DNA of 64,000 bases from Pseudonocardia sp. HH130630-07 (GTDB lineage Bacteria > Actinomycetota > Actinomycetes > Mycobacteriales > Pseudonocardiaceae). Location: the NCBI RefSeq assembly GCF_001698125.1, contig NZ_CP013854.1:4836001-4900000 (forward strand). The letters run 5' to 3'. The notes beneath the pieces are model-generated. The model was not told the origin of the DNA. It ran no database searches and saw only the letters and a program-made list of their open reading frames with translations. Below, in pieces: positions 26,739 through 34,982 of the stretch. The position numbers and the translations under genes are program-made. Within the stretch, counting starts at the first letter, position 1, and the number at the start of each line of letters is the position of its first letter.

Positions 26739-27905
26739 ATGCACGACACGGTGGTCACTCCGGACGAGATCGTCCGGCGCACCGTCAAGCACGCGGACTG
26801 GGTCCCGTGCAAGGCCGCCTTCATCGACTGCCGCACGCCCGGCTCGGACCGCAAGGACAACTACTCCTTCATCGGGCCCGGCGTCACCCAGAACGCCTCC
26901 CAGCACGTCAACCTGCGTGAGCCGCACGGGTTCAACCTCGGTGCGGCGGGCATGCCGCACGGCACGACCAACAGCCTGCACCTGCACTTCACCGCCGAGG
27001 TGTTCATCAACTTCGACGGTGACTACCAGCTGCGCTGGGGACCCGACGGGACCCAGGGCGAGTACCGCAGCGTCGACGGGGACATCGTCTCGGTCCCGCC
27101 GTGGATCTTCCGCGGGTTCACCAACGTGGGCGGGGACGAGGGCATCCTGCTCACCGTGCTCGGCCACGACGACACCGGCGGGATCATCTGGGGCCCGACC
27201 GTCCTGCAGGACGCGGCCGGCCACGGCCTCTACCTGACCGCGGACAACCGGCTGATCGACACGGTCGCGGGCGACGAGGTGCCCGGCGACGTCGCCCTGA
27301 TCCGGCCGATGGACCAGGCAGAGATCGACCGGCTCGACGTCTACACCCCCGAGCAGTTCCGCGGCCGGGTCGTGCACGCGGCCGACCGCACCTGGGTCGA
27401 CGAGCCGTACCTCTGCTCCCGGCTGCCCGGTGGCGGGGCCGAGCTGAGCCCGGTGATCGGGTTCGGCACGGTGGAGAGCCGCACCGCTGCGCCCCGGCTC
27501 GTCGAGCCGCACGGGTTCAGCCTGGCGTGGCTGCGGGCGCTGCCCGGCGAGGGCGTGCTGACCCACCGGCACGACGCGACCCAGGTCCTCACCGCGAAGG
27601 CCGGGCGCTGGGCGGTCCGGCTCAACACCGGGGACGAGGAGCGGACCGTCGAGATCGGGCCCCGGGACACCGTCTCGGTGCCGCCCGGTGCCTGGCGCTC
27701 GGTGGAGCTGCTGTCGGCCGACGCCGGCCGCTCCGCGACCCCGGGGACGGGTGAGCTGGTCGTCGTCACCGGTGGCGACGGGCGGGTCCGGCCGGAGTGG
27801 GCCGACGAGGTCGTCGCCGGTGCCCGGGAGCGCGGGAGGATGCTCGACGCGAACGGTTACCTGGCACCCGTCGCGGTGCTGGTCTCCGCGACCGAGGACG
27901 ACTGA
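26739..27905 (+). CDS. Bicupin protein
   Basis: 388 aa, TGGAG nine bases before ATG. The first cupin barrel is about residues 60-150, with a metal-type HLHFTAEVFINFDG segment and VSVPPWIFRGFTN. The second barrel is about 250-345, with LTHRHDATQVLTAKAGRW and DTVSVPPGAWRSVEL. The HxH plus Glu/Gln pattern suggests at least one metal site. Bicupins include dioxygenases, decarboxylases and sugar isomerases. It lies between the SnoaL and nitrilase genes, 28 bp from the former, hence the same transcript. Confidence 0.75.
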   Translation: MHDTVVTPDEIVRRTVKHADWVPCKAAFIDCRTPGSDRKDNYSFIGPGVTQNASQHVNLREPHGFNLGAAGMPHGTTNSLHLHFTAEVFINFDGDYQLRWGPDGTQGEYRSVDGDIVSVPPWIFRGFTNVGGDEGILLTVLGHDDTGGIIWGPTVLQDAAGHGLYLTADNRLIDTVAGDEVPGDVALIRPMDQAEIDRLDVYTPEQFRGRVVHAADRTWVDEPYLCSRLPGGGAELSPVIGFGTVESRTAAPRLVEPHGFSLAWLRALPGEGVLTHRHDATQVLTAKAGRWAVRLNTGDEERTVEIGPRDTVSVPPGAWRSVELLSADAGRSATPGTGELVVVTGGDGRVRPEWADEVVAGARERGRMLDANGYLAPVAVLVSATEDD

Positions 27906-27981
27906 GCCGGGACGCCCGGGCCGGTGGGGCGAGGACCCGCCGGCCCGGACGGCCGGGCCGACCCGACGGAGGCACAGGACG

Positions 27982-28854
27982 ATGGACACGGTGCACGGCC
28001 CCGTCACGGTCGCGGCGTGCCGGATCCCGGCCCGCATCGACGCGCCGGACCCGTCGATCGCGGAGCGCGCGGTGCGCGAGGCGGTCGCCGGGGGTGCCCG
28101 GCTGGTCGTGCTGCCGGAGCTCACCGTCTGCGGCTACGTCTTCGCCGACGCCGCCGAGGCCAGGGCCGCCGCCGAACCGCTCGACGGACCCACCGTCGCG
28201 CGGTTCGCGGCGCTGAGCGCGGACCCCGGCTGCGTCCTCGTCGCCGGTCTCGCCGAACTCGGTGCGGACGGCCGGGTGTACAACACCGCCGTCGTCGTCG
28301 AGGGTGGCCGGTTGCGTGCCGCCTACCGCAAGGTCCACCTGTGGGACCGGGAACGGGAGCTGTTCACCCCGGGCGACGCCGCACCGCCGGTGGTGGCGAC
28401 CGCGGCCGGCCGGATCGCCCCGATGGTCTGCTACGACCTGGAGTTCCCGGAGTGGGTGCGCCGGGCCGCCGAGGACGGCGCCGAGATCGTCGCGGCGCCG
28501 GTGAACTGGCCGTGGCGCCGCACCCCGGACGGCCAGGACCCCCTCGAGGTCGCCAAGGTCCGGGCCGTCGCCGGGGCCTACCGGGTGCACGTCGTGGCGG
28601 CCGACCGCTGCGGCACCGAGCGCGGGGTGACCTGGTTCGGCGCGGCCTGCGTGGCCGACGCCGACGGTGACCTGCTGGCCGGGCCCGGCGGCCCGCCACC
28701 GGGGGAGCCCGGCGTGCTGCTGGCCACCCTCGATCCGGCACAGGCCCGCGACAAGCGTCTCAACGACAACAACCACGTCCTGCGCGACCGCAGGCCCGAG
28801 CTGTACCGCGACCCCGTCCCCGCACCGGACGGGGCACCGGCCCGGCCGGTGTGA
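27982..28854 (+). CDS. Carbon-nitrogen hydrolase (nitrilase superfamily amidase)
   Basis: 290 aa from ATG 27982 (GGAGG upstream). The catalytic triad is clear: Glu46 in LPELTVCGY, Lys117 in YRKVHLWDRE, Cys150 in MVCYDLEFPEW. Length fits aliphatic amidases and N-carbamoyl amidohydrolases rather than nitrilases proper. Third gene of the site 4 operon, but it also lies end to end with an agmatinase/SSS operon, so a role in guanidino or carbamoyl compound breakdown is an alternative. Confidence 0.85.
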   Translation: MDTVHGPVTVAACRIPARIDAPDPSIAERAVREAVAGGARLVVLPELTVCGYVFADAAEARAAAEPLDGPTVARFAALSADPGCVLVAGLAELGADGRVYNTAVVVEGGRLRAAYRKVHLWDRERELFTPGDAAPPVVATAAGRIAPMVCYDLEFPEWVRRAAEDGAEIVAAPVNWPWRRTPDGQDPLEVAKVRAVAGAYRVHVVAADRCGTERGVTWFGAACVADADGDLLAGPGGPPPGEPGVLLATLDPAQARDKRLNDNNHVLRDRRPELYRDPVPAPDGAPARPV

Positions 28855-28894
28855 TCCCGGGGCGGCGATCCGGGGCCGCCCGGGGTGCGGACGC

Positions 28895-30316
28895 CTACCT
28901 GCGGCCCGGCTCCATCCGCCCGCTGCGGCGCTCCCACTCGGCCCGGACCTCGTCGGTCGCCGGGCGGGTCAGCAGCGACACCACGACGAACACGACCAGT
29001 CCCGACCCGATCCCGGCGAACACCGGCTCGTTCGCGTAGAGGTCGCCGACGGCGAGCATCGTCCCGAGCGTCGCGACGGTCCCGGCCGCCATCGCGGCCA
29101 GCGCCCCGGCGCGGGTGGCGCGCCGCCACACCAGCCCGCCGAGGACCGGCACCAGCAGCCCGCCGACGAGGATCCCGTAGGCCAGGGTGAGCGCGGCGAC
29201 GACCTCCTGGAGCAGGCAGGACACCGCGATCATCACCGCCCCGAACCCGGCGACCGCCCACCGGTTCCCGGCGAGCTCGTCGTCGTCGCCGGAGGTACGG
29301 CGGAACCGGCCGATCAGGTCCTGGTTGAAGACCGTCGCCGTCGCCAGCAGCGCCCCGCTGGAGGTCGACATGACCGCGGACAGCGCCGCCGCGAGCACCA
29401 GGCCGGCCGCGACCGGCGGCATCGCGGCCTCGACGATCGCGGCGAACGCGTCGTCCCGCTCGGCGAGCCCGGGCACGATCACCTGCGCCGCCGTCCCGAT
29501 CAGTGCCCCGGCGACGCCGTAGGCCAGGCAGTAGAGGCCGGCCCCGGTCCCGGCCCAGCGGGCGACCGCGGGGGAGCGGGCGGTGAACACCCGTTGCCAG
29601 ATGTCCTGGCCGATCAGCAGCCCGAACCCGTAGGTCACGAAGTAGGTGACGATCGTGCCGCCACCGATCGAGGTCGGTGACAGCGCGTCCGCCGGGACCG
29701 CGGCGGCCAGGCCGTCCCACCCGCCGGCCCGCCACAGCACCACCGGCAGCAGCACCAGGAAGATCCCGACCGTCTTGATCAGGAACTGGACGAAGTCGGT
29801 GAGCGTCACCGACCACATCCCGCCGAGCGTGGAGTAGGCGACGACGACGGCCCCGCCGATCAGGATGGACGGCACCCGCGGGAGGTCCAGCAGCACTCCG
29901 AAGATCGTCGCGTAGGCGATGGTCGAGGTCACCGCGAGCATCAGGGTGTAGGCCCACATCACGATCCCGGCCGGCGCACCCAGCCCGGAGCCGTAGCGGA
30001 GCTCCAGCATCTGGCCGACGGTGAACACACCGAGCCGCTGGATCCGCGCGGAGAACAGCAGCGACAGCGCCAGGATCCCGCTGCCGATGGCGATCACCAG
30101 CCACATGCCGGAGATCCCGTACTCGTAACCGAGCCCGACCCCGCCGATGGTGGACGCGCCGCCCAGGACGACCGCGGCCATCGTCCCGGAGTACAGCCAG
30201 GGACCGAGCCTGCGGCCGGCGACGAGGAAGTCGCTGCGGTCGGTGGTGCGGCGCCGCCCCCAGAACCCGAAGGCGATCATCGCGGCGAGGTAGAGGACGA
30301 CGACGGCGATGTCCAT
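28895..30316 (-). CDS. Sodium:solute symporter (SSS family)
   Basis: 473 aa, about 13 hydrophobic helices. N-terminus FLVAGRRLGPWLYSGTMAAV with GGASTIGGVGLGYEYG is the SSS signature, and the Na-site helix 8 SAVMSTSSGALLATATVFNQD is present. Downstream of and seven bases from the agmatinase, so it probably imports that enzyme's substrate (an amine, guanidino compound or amino acid). Confidence 0.88.
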   Translation of the reverse strand: MDIAVVVLYLAAMIAFGFWGRRRTTDRSDFLVAGRRLGPWLYSGTMAAVVLGGASTIGGVGLGYEYGISGMWLVIAIGSGILALSLLFSARIQRLGVFTVGQMLELRYGSGLGAPAGIVMWAYTLMLAVTSTIAYATIFGVLLDLPRVPSILIGGAVVVAYSTLGGMWSVTLTDFVQFLIKTVGIFLVLLPVVLWRAGGWDGLAAAVPADALSPTSIGGGTIVTYFVTYGFGLLIGQDIWQRVFTARSPAVARWAGTGAGLYCLAYGVAGALIGTAAQVIVPGLAERDDAFAAIVEAAMPPVAAGLVLAAALSAVMSTSSGALLATATVFNQDLIGRFRRTSGDDDELAGNRWAVAGFGAVMIAVSCLLQEVVAALTLAYGILVGGLLVPVLGGLVWRRATRAGALAAMAAGTVATLGTMLAVGDLYANEPVFAGIGSGLVVFVVVSLLTRPATDEVRAEWERRSGRMEPGRR

Positions 30317-30323
30317 CCCCGGA

Positions 30324-31265
30324 TCAGCCCTTCCGGTTCGCGGCCAGCACGGACAGCAGCTCGTAGGCGACGTGCGCCGCGGCGATCCCGGTGATCTCGG
30401 CGTGGTCGTAGGCCGGGGCGACCTCGACGACGTCGGCCCCCACCACGTCCACCCCGACCAGCGACCGCAGCACGTGCAGCAGCTCCCGGCTGGTCAGGCC
30501 GCCCGCCTCCGGGGTGCCGGTGCCGGGCGCGTGCGCCGGGTCGAGCACGTCGACGTCGACCGAGACGTAGACCGGGCCGGTGCCCAGCCGCCGTCGCATC
30601 CGCTCGACGACGGCCGGGACCCCGTCGGTCTGGAAGGCGTCGGTGCCGATCACCTGGAAGCCGAGGACCTCGTCGTCGGTGAGGTCGTGCTCGCCGTAGA
30701 GCGGCCCGCGGATGCCGACGTGCAGGCACCGCCGCGGGTCGAGCAGCCCCTCCTCGGCGGCGTTGCGGAACGGCGTCCCGTGGGTGATGTCCGCGCCGAA
30801 GTAGGTGTCCCAGGTGTCGAGGTGCGCGTCGAAGTGCACGACGGCGACCGGACCGTGGGTGCGGGCCACCGAGCGCAGCAGCGGGAGCGCCACCGTGTGG
30901 TCCCCGCCGAGGGCGAGCAGCGTGGAGCCGTCCGCGCGGAGCCGGTCCGCGGCGCGTTCGATCGTGGCGATCGCCTCGGCGATGTCGAACGGGTTGATCC
31001 CCAGGTCACCGGCGTCGGCAACCTGCTGCGCCGCGAACGGGGAGACCCGCAGCGGCGGGTGGTAGGGCCGCAGCAGCTTCGACGACGCCCGTACGTGCGC
31101 GGGGCCGAACCGGGCGCCCGGCCGGTAGGAGACGCCGGTGTCGAACGGCAGGCCCAGCACGGTGACGTCGGCGCGCTCCACCTCGTCGAGCCGCGGGAGC
31201 CGGGCGAAGGTGGTGGGGCCGGCGAAACGGGGGACGGCGCTCGCGTCCACGGGACCGACGGGCAT
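30324..31265 (-). CDS. speB: Agmatinase-family ureohydrolase
   Basis: 313 aa from ATG 31265 (GAGGAGG upstream). All Mn ligands are seen: LALGGDHTVALP, VVHFDAHLDTWD and VYVSVDVDVLDPAHAPGTGTPE. The family hydrolyses agmatine, guanidinobutyrate, guanidinopropionate or similar to urea plus amine. Co-transcribed with a symporter and downstream of an IclR gene; the exact guanidino substrate is not fixed by the motifs, so the symbol denotes the family. Confidence 0.85.
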   Translation of the reverse strand: MPVGPVDASAVPRFAGPTTFARLPRLDEVERADVTVLGLPFDTGVSYRPGARFGPAHVRASSKLLRPYHPPLRVSPFAAQQVADAGDLGINPFDIAEAIATIERAADRLRADGSTLLALGGDHTVALPLLRSVARTHGPVAVVHFDAHLDTWDTYFGADITHGTPFRNAAEEGLLDPRRCLHVGIRGPLYGEHDLTDDEVLGFQVIGTDAFQTDGVPAVVERMRRRLGTGPVYVSVDVDVLDPAHAPGTGTPEAGGLTSRELLHVLRSLVGVDVVGADVVEVAPAYDHAEITGIAAAHVAYELLSVLAANRKG

Positions 31266-31355
31266 CGGACCTCCTCGGGTGTCCTCGGGTCCGCACACGG
31301 TGCTGCATCGGCCCCCTCCGGCAGAAGGGGCGGGCGGCCACGGGTCCGTGGGCCG

Positions 31356-32126
31356 TCAGGCCGGCCGGGCGCCGACCGTCGCGCTGAGGGCCCGTGCGGC
31401 ATCGGCCACCGCCGCGGCCCGCGCGTCGCCGTCGGGCCCGGTGAAGTCCTCGCTGCGCCCGCCCAGGCTGACCGTCGCGACCAGCGCGCCGTCGGCCCCG
31501 AGGATCGGCGCGGCGACCGCGGACACCCCGCCGAGGTAGTCGTCGCGGCTGAGGGCGACCCCGCTCGCCCGGACCTCGTCGAGGTGCGCGGCGAGCCCGG
31601 CCGGGTCGACCTGCGTGCCGGGGGTGAAGGCCCGCAGCTCCCCGCCCAGGGCCCGCTCACGGACCGCCGGATCGAACGCGGCCATCACCACCGGCGCCGC
31701 CGCGGCGTGGAACGGCAGCACCGTCCCGATCCCGATCCCGGCCACGACCAGCGGTTTCCCGCCCTCGACGCGGTCGATGCAGACGGCTCCCGCGTCGGCG
31801 GGCACCATCAGGAACGCGGTGTCCCCGAAGCGCGCGGCGAGCTCCTCCAGCGCGGGCCGGGCCTCGGTACGCAGGTCGAACTCGGCCAGCGCCGCGGCAC
31901 CGACGGCGAACACCGGCATCCGGATCCGGTAGGCGCCCGCCGCGTCCCGGTGCACCCAGCCGGCCTCGACGAACGAGGTCATCAGCCGGTGCACGGTCGG
32001 CTTGTTCAGCCCGCTCGCCGCGGTCAGCTCGGCGAGGGTGATCACCGGCCGGTCGGCGCCGAAGTGCTCGAGCAGCCGGCACGCCCGCAGCACCGAGCCG
32101 ACGGTCTCCCGGCTCTCACCGACCAC
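31356..32126 (-). CDS. IclR-family transcriptional regulator
   Basis: 256 aa from GTG 32126, with GAGGAG about 11 bases before; GTG 32138 is a possible alternative. N-terminal winged helix: SVLRACRLLEHFG...ITLAELTAASGLNKPTVHRLM. C-terminal effector domain with GDTAFLMVPADAGAVCIDRVEGGKPL, LPFHAAAAPVVMAAF and ISVLG-type end. It is divergent from the lyase/dehydratase operon and is first gene of the run into agmatinase and symporter, so it could control either. Confidence 0.85.
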   Translation of the reverse strand: MVGESRETVGSVLRACRLLEHFGADRPVITLAELTAASGLNKPTVHRLMTSFVEAGWVHRDAAGAYRIRMPVFAVGAAALAEFDLRTEARPALEELAARFGDTAFLMVPADAGAVCIDRVEGGKPLVVAGIGIGTVLPFHAAAAPVVMAAFDPAVRERALGGELRAFTPGTQVDPAGLAAHLDEVRASGVALSRDDYLGGVSAVAAPILGADGALVATVSLGGRSEDFTGPDGDARAAAVADAARALSATVGARPA

Positions 32127-32227
32127 GCCCCACCCCACTCCTCGTGCCGCCCGGCGCCAGGTTAACGACCGGTCCGCCGTCGACGGGTTGACACACGGTG
32201 TCCCGACCCGCCACATTTTCGGAACGC

Positions 32228-32244
32228 GTATCGCATCACGATAC
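32228..32244. promoter_or_regulatory. Palindromic operator candidate for the IclR regulator
   Basis: GTATCG-CATCA-CGATAC is a 6-bp perfect inverted repeat with a 5-base spacer, 16 bp before the GTG of the lyase gene and 102 bp from the divergent IclR start. Size and symmetry fit IclR operators. Confidence 0.6.
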
Positions 32245-32259
32245 ACAGAGAGGTGATCA

Positions 32260-33114
32260 GTGGAACTGCGCGAGATGATCTCGACGGAGCTGGTCCGGGC
32301 GCCCGGTGTGTGGGACGGGCTGACCGCGCGGCTGGCCGAGCAGGCCGGGTTCGGAGCGCTGTGCGCGTCCGGGTTCGCGATCTCGGCGGCGCTGGGCTAC
32401 CCGGACGCCGAGCTGTACACGATGTCGGAGAACCTGCAGGCGGTCCGGACCGTCCGCGAGGCCAGCACGCTGCCGGTGATCGCCGACATCGACACCGGCT
32501 ACGGCAACGCCGTCAACGCCGCCCGGACCGCCCGCCGGTTCGCCGACGCCGGGGTGGCCGCGGTCTTCATGGAGGACCAGCGCTCCCCGAAGCGCTGCCC
32601 GCTGATCCCCGGCGCCGCGGTGGACCTCGTCGACGTCACCGAGGCGGAGGGCAAGGTCCGGGCGGTGAAGGACGCGGCCGGCGACATGATCGTGATCGCC
32701 CGCACCGACGCGACGGGGGACGGCGCGCTGCGCCGGGCCGAGGCCTACGTGCGGGCCGGCGCCGACATGATCATGCCGGTGACGAAGACGTTCGCGACGG
32801 TCGAGGAGTGGGCCCGCTGCCGGGAGGTCGCCGGCGTCCCGCTGACCGCGACGCTGACCGCCTCGGCGTGGACCGAGCGCGAGTTCACCCCGGAGGTCAT
32901 GGAGCAGATCGGCGTCCGGCTCGCGCTGCTCCCCACCCAGGTGCTGATGGCCGTCACCGGGTCGGCGCAGCGCTGCCTGCAGCGCCTCGCCGCCGGCGAG
33001 CCGCCGGCCGAGGTCAGCGCAGACGGCCTGGACCACCACGTGTTCGTCGGGCTGATCGGGATGGACGAGATCGAACGCCAGCAGCGCGCCTACCTGCCCG
33101 CGGCGGTGAGCTGA
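32260..33114 (+). CDS. Isocitrate lyase/PEP mutase-superfamily lyase
   Basis: 284 aa, GTG start with GAGAGGTGA upstream. TIM-barrel landmarks: VIADIDTGYGNAVNAARTARRF (metal Asp), FMEDQRSPKRCPLIPG (catalytic Cys loop), VIARTDATGDGALRRAEAY and LLPTQVLMAVTG. Relatives include 2-methylisocitrate lyase, 2,3-dimethylmalate lyase and oxaloacetate decarboxylase. The usual KRCGH loop is KRCPL here, which should change substrate contacts. It is followed directly by an aconitase-like pair, suggesting hydration then cleavage of a branched dicarboxylate. Confidence 0.82.
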   Translation: MELREMISTELVRAPGVWDGLTARLAEQAGFGALCASGFAISAALGYPDAELYTMSENLQAVRTVREASTLPVIADIDTGYGNAVNAARTARRFADAGVAAVFMEDQRSPKRCPLIPGAAVDLVDVTEAEGKVRAVKDAAGDMIVIARTDATGDGALRRAEAYVRAGADMIMPVTKTFATVEEWARCREVAGVPLTATLTASAWTEREFTPEVMEQIGVRLALLPTQVLMAVTGSAQRCLQRLAAGEPPAEVSADGLDHHVFVGLIGMDEIERQQRAYLPAAVS

Positions 33115-33116
33115 GC

Positions 33117-34385
33117 ATGGGCTCGACGGTCGCCGAGAAGATCCTCGCCCGGGCCGCGGGCGTCGACGAGGTCCGGGCGGGGGAGAACCTGGCGTTCCGG
33201 CCGGACCACATGATCGCCTACGACTTCCCCGGCTACACCGACGTCATGTTCCGGCAGATGCACGACGACTTCGGCATCCGCGAGCTCGCCGAGCCGGAGC
33301 GCTACGTGGTGTTCATCGACCACATGCTGACCCGCGGCGACGCCCGCGAGGACGAGGTCCACCAGGTCACCAGGGACTGGTGCGCGTTCTACGGGATCGC
33401 GCTGCACGAGGCGCGCGGGATCGGGCACCAGGTGATGGCCGAGCTCGGCTACGCCCGGCCCGGCACCTTCGTCATCCACTTCGACGGGCACGTCTCCGGC
33501 GCCGGCGCGTTCGGCGCGCTCGGCTGGGGCGTGCGCCGGGACCTGCTGGAGGCGTGGGTCTCCGGGCGGATCCACCTCGACGTCCCGGCCAGCACCCGGT
33601 TCGAGCTGACCGGGGAGTTCCGGCCCGGCGTGGACAGCCGGGACCTGGTGCACCGCATCATCGGCGACCACGGTGCCGACGGGTGCGCGCACCAGGTCAT
33701 GGAGTTCGGCGGGCCGGGTGCGCGGTCGATGCCGATCGACCAGCGCCAGGGTCTGTGCGGGATGGCGATGTTCACCGGCGCGGTCTCGGCGGTGTTCGAA
33801 CCGGACGCGACGGCGCTCGCCCACGCCCGTGCCACCGGCGGGCCCGGCTCCGAGCCGCAGTACCCGGACCCCGATGCCGGCTACCGGGCCGTGCACCACT
33901 ACGACCTCTCGACGATCACGCCGCAGGTGGTGCTGCCCGGATCCGCCCGGTCGGCGCACACCCGCGAGGTCGCCGAGCTGGCCGGCACCGCGGTGACCAA
34001 GGCGTTCATCGGGTCCTGCGCGTCCGGCCGGATCGAGGACATCCGGGCCGCCGCCCTCGTCCTCGACGGGCGGCGGGTGGCCCCCGGCGTCGAGCTGAAC
34101 GTCGTCCCGACCTCGGACGCCGTGCACCGCCAGGCCGAGGACGAGGGACTGCTCGACGTGCTCCGCGCGGCCGGGGCGCAGATCGCCCGGTCGAGCTGCG
34201 ACTTCTGCTTCGGCTACCAGAAGCCGCTGCAGCCCGGCGAGAACTGCATCTCCACCGGCGTCCTCAACATCTCCGGCCGGATGGGCAGCACCGACGCCAA
34301 CATCTACATGGGCTCCGCGTCGACCGTCGCCGCGAGCGCGGTGACCGGGACCATCGCCGCGGCCGGGGAGGTGACCGGGCGGTGA
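33117..34385 (+). CDS. Aconitase-superfamily dehydratase, large subunit (LeuC-like, divergent)
   Basis: 422 aa, ATG two bases after the lyase stop. The three 4Fe-4S ligands are Cys301 (GSCASGRIED), Cys361 and Cys364 (SSCDFCFGYQ). The overall order matches isopropylmalate or dimethylmaleate hydratases. The signature normally reading DSHTxTxGA is DGHVSGAGAFGA here, so two active-site side chains differ from LeuC. Overlaps the small subunit by four bases (GTGA). Not a leucine biosynthesis enzyme by context. Confidence 0.82.
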   Translation: MGSTVAEKILARAAGVDEVRAGENLAFRPDHMIAYDFPGYTDVMFRQMHDDFGIRELAEPERYVVFIDHMLTRGDAREDEVHQVTRDWCAFYGIALHEARGIGHQVMAELGYARPGTFVIHFDGHVSGAGAFGALGWGVRRDLLEAWVSGRIHLDVPASTRFELTGEFRPGVDSRDLVHRIIGDHGADGCAHQVMEFGGPGARSMPIDQRQGLCGMAMFTGAVSAVFEPDATALAHARATGGPGSEPQYPDPDAGYRAVHHYDLSTITPQVVLPGSARSAHTREVAELAGTAVTKAFIGSCASGRIEDIRAAALVLDGRRVAPGVELNVVPTSDAVHRQAEDEGLLDVLRAAGAQIARSSCDFCFGYQKPLQPGENCISTGVLNISGRMGSTDANIYMGSASTVAASAVTGTIAAAGEVTGR

Positions 34386-34912
34386 GCGCCACCCGCGACT
34401 ACCCGCCGCCACCGGACGTCGTCGACGGCCGGGTGGCCTGGGTGTTCGGCGACGACTTCGACATCGACCTGGTGATCGGCGTCGAGAACATCAAGTCCTA
34501 CGACGCGGAGTTCCTGCGCAGCAAGGTCATGCGCGCCTACGACCCGTCGTTCGCCGACCGGGTCCGGCCGGGCGACGTGATCGTCGGGGGCCGGAACTTC
34601 GGCTACGGTCACCCGCACTACCCGCCGATGGTCGCGCTGCGCGACCTCGGGATCGCCGCGGTGCTCGCCGAGTCGTTCTCGCCGGGATTCTGGCGCGGCG
34701 AGACCTACAACGGGATGCCGCTGATCACGGTGCCCGGCATCGCCGCGGCCGTGACCACCGGTGACGGGCTGCGCCTGGACTGGCGCACCGCCGTCGTGAC
34801 CCTGGCCGGCGGCCGGACGCTGCGGGGCACCCCGCCCAGCGAGCGCGTCGTGCGGGTGATCGAGGCGGGCGGCTCGCTGAAGCTGCTGCTCGCCGAGCAC
34901 ACGCGCACCTGA
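34382..34912 (+). CDS. Aconitase-superfamily dehydratase, small (swivel) subunit (LeuD-like, divergent)
   Basis: 176 aa from GTG 34382. The swivel domain is recognised from WVFGDDFDIDLVI, VIVGGRNFGYGHPHYPP and AVLAESFSPGFWRGETYNGMPLI. In LeuD and aconitase the loop after GxNFG carries SSRE, whose Arg binds the substrate carboxylate; here it is HPHYPP, so carboxylate recognition must differ. The TGA stop (34910-34912) coincides with the target-site duplication of the insertion element that follows. Confidence 0.8.
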   Translation: MSATRDYPPPPDVVDGRVAWVFGDDFDIDLVIGVENIKSYDAEFLRSKVMRAYDPSFADRVRPGDVIVGGRNFGYGHPHYPPMVALRDLGIAAVLAESFSPGFWRGETYNGMPLITVPGIAAAVTTGDGLRLDWRTAVVTLAGGRTLRGTPPSERVVRVIEAGGSLKLLLAEHTRT

Positions 34913-34930
34913 GAGGTCGTTGCAGAAGTC
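34913..34930 (+). repeat. Left terminal inverted repeat of the IS
   Basis: GAGGTCGTTGCAGAAGTC, identical over 18 bases to the complement of the right end; similarity continues for a few G residues after one mismatch. Confidence 0.9.
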
Positions 34931-34982
34931 GGGGCGTGTTGGTCCTATGTAGATGGACCTGGTCGGGTGATGCTCAGAGTTG

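Noticed and set aside
33117..34912. LeuC/LeuD of leucine synthesis
   Set aside because: The active-site loops differ (DGHV, HPHYPP), and the genes sit with an isocitrate-lyase-like enzyme and an IclR regulator rather than leu genes.
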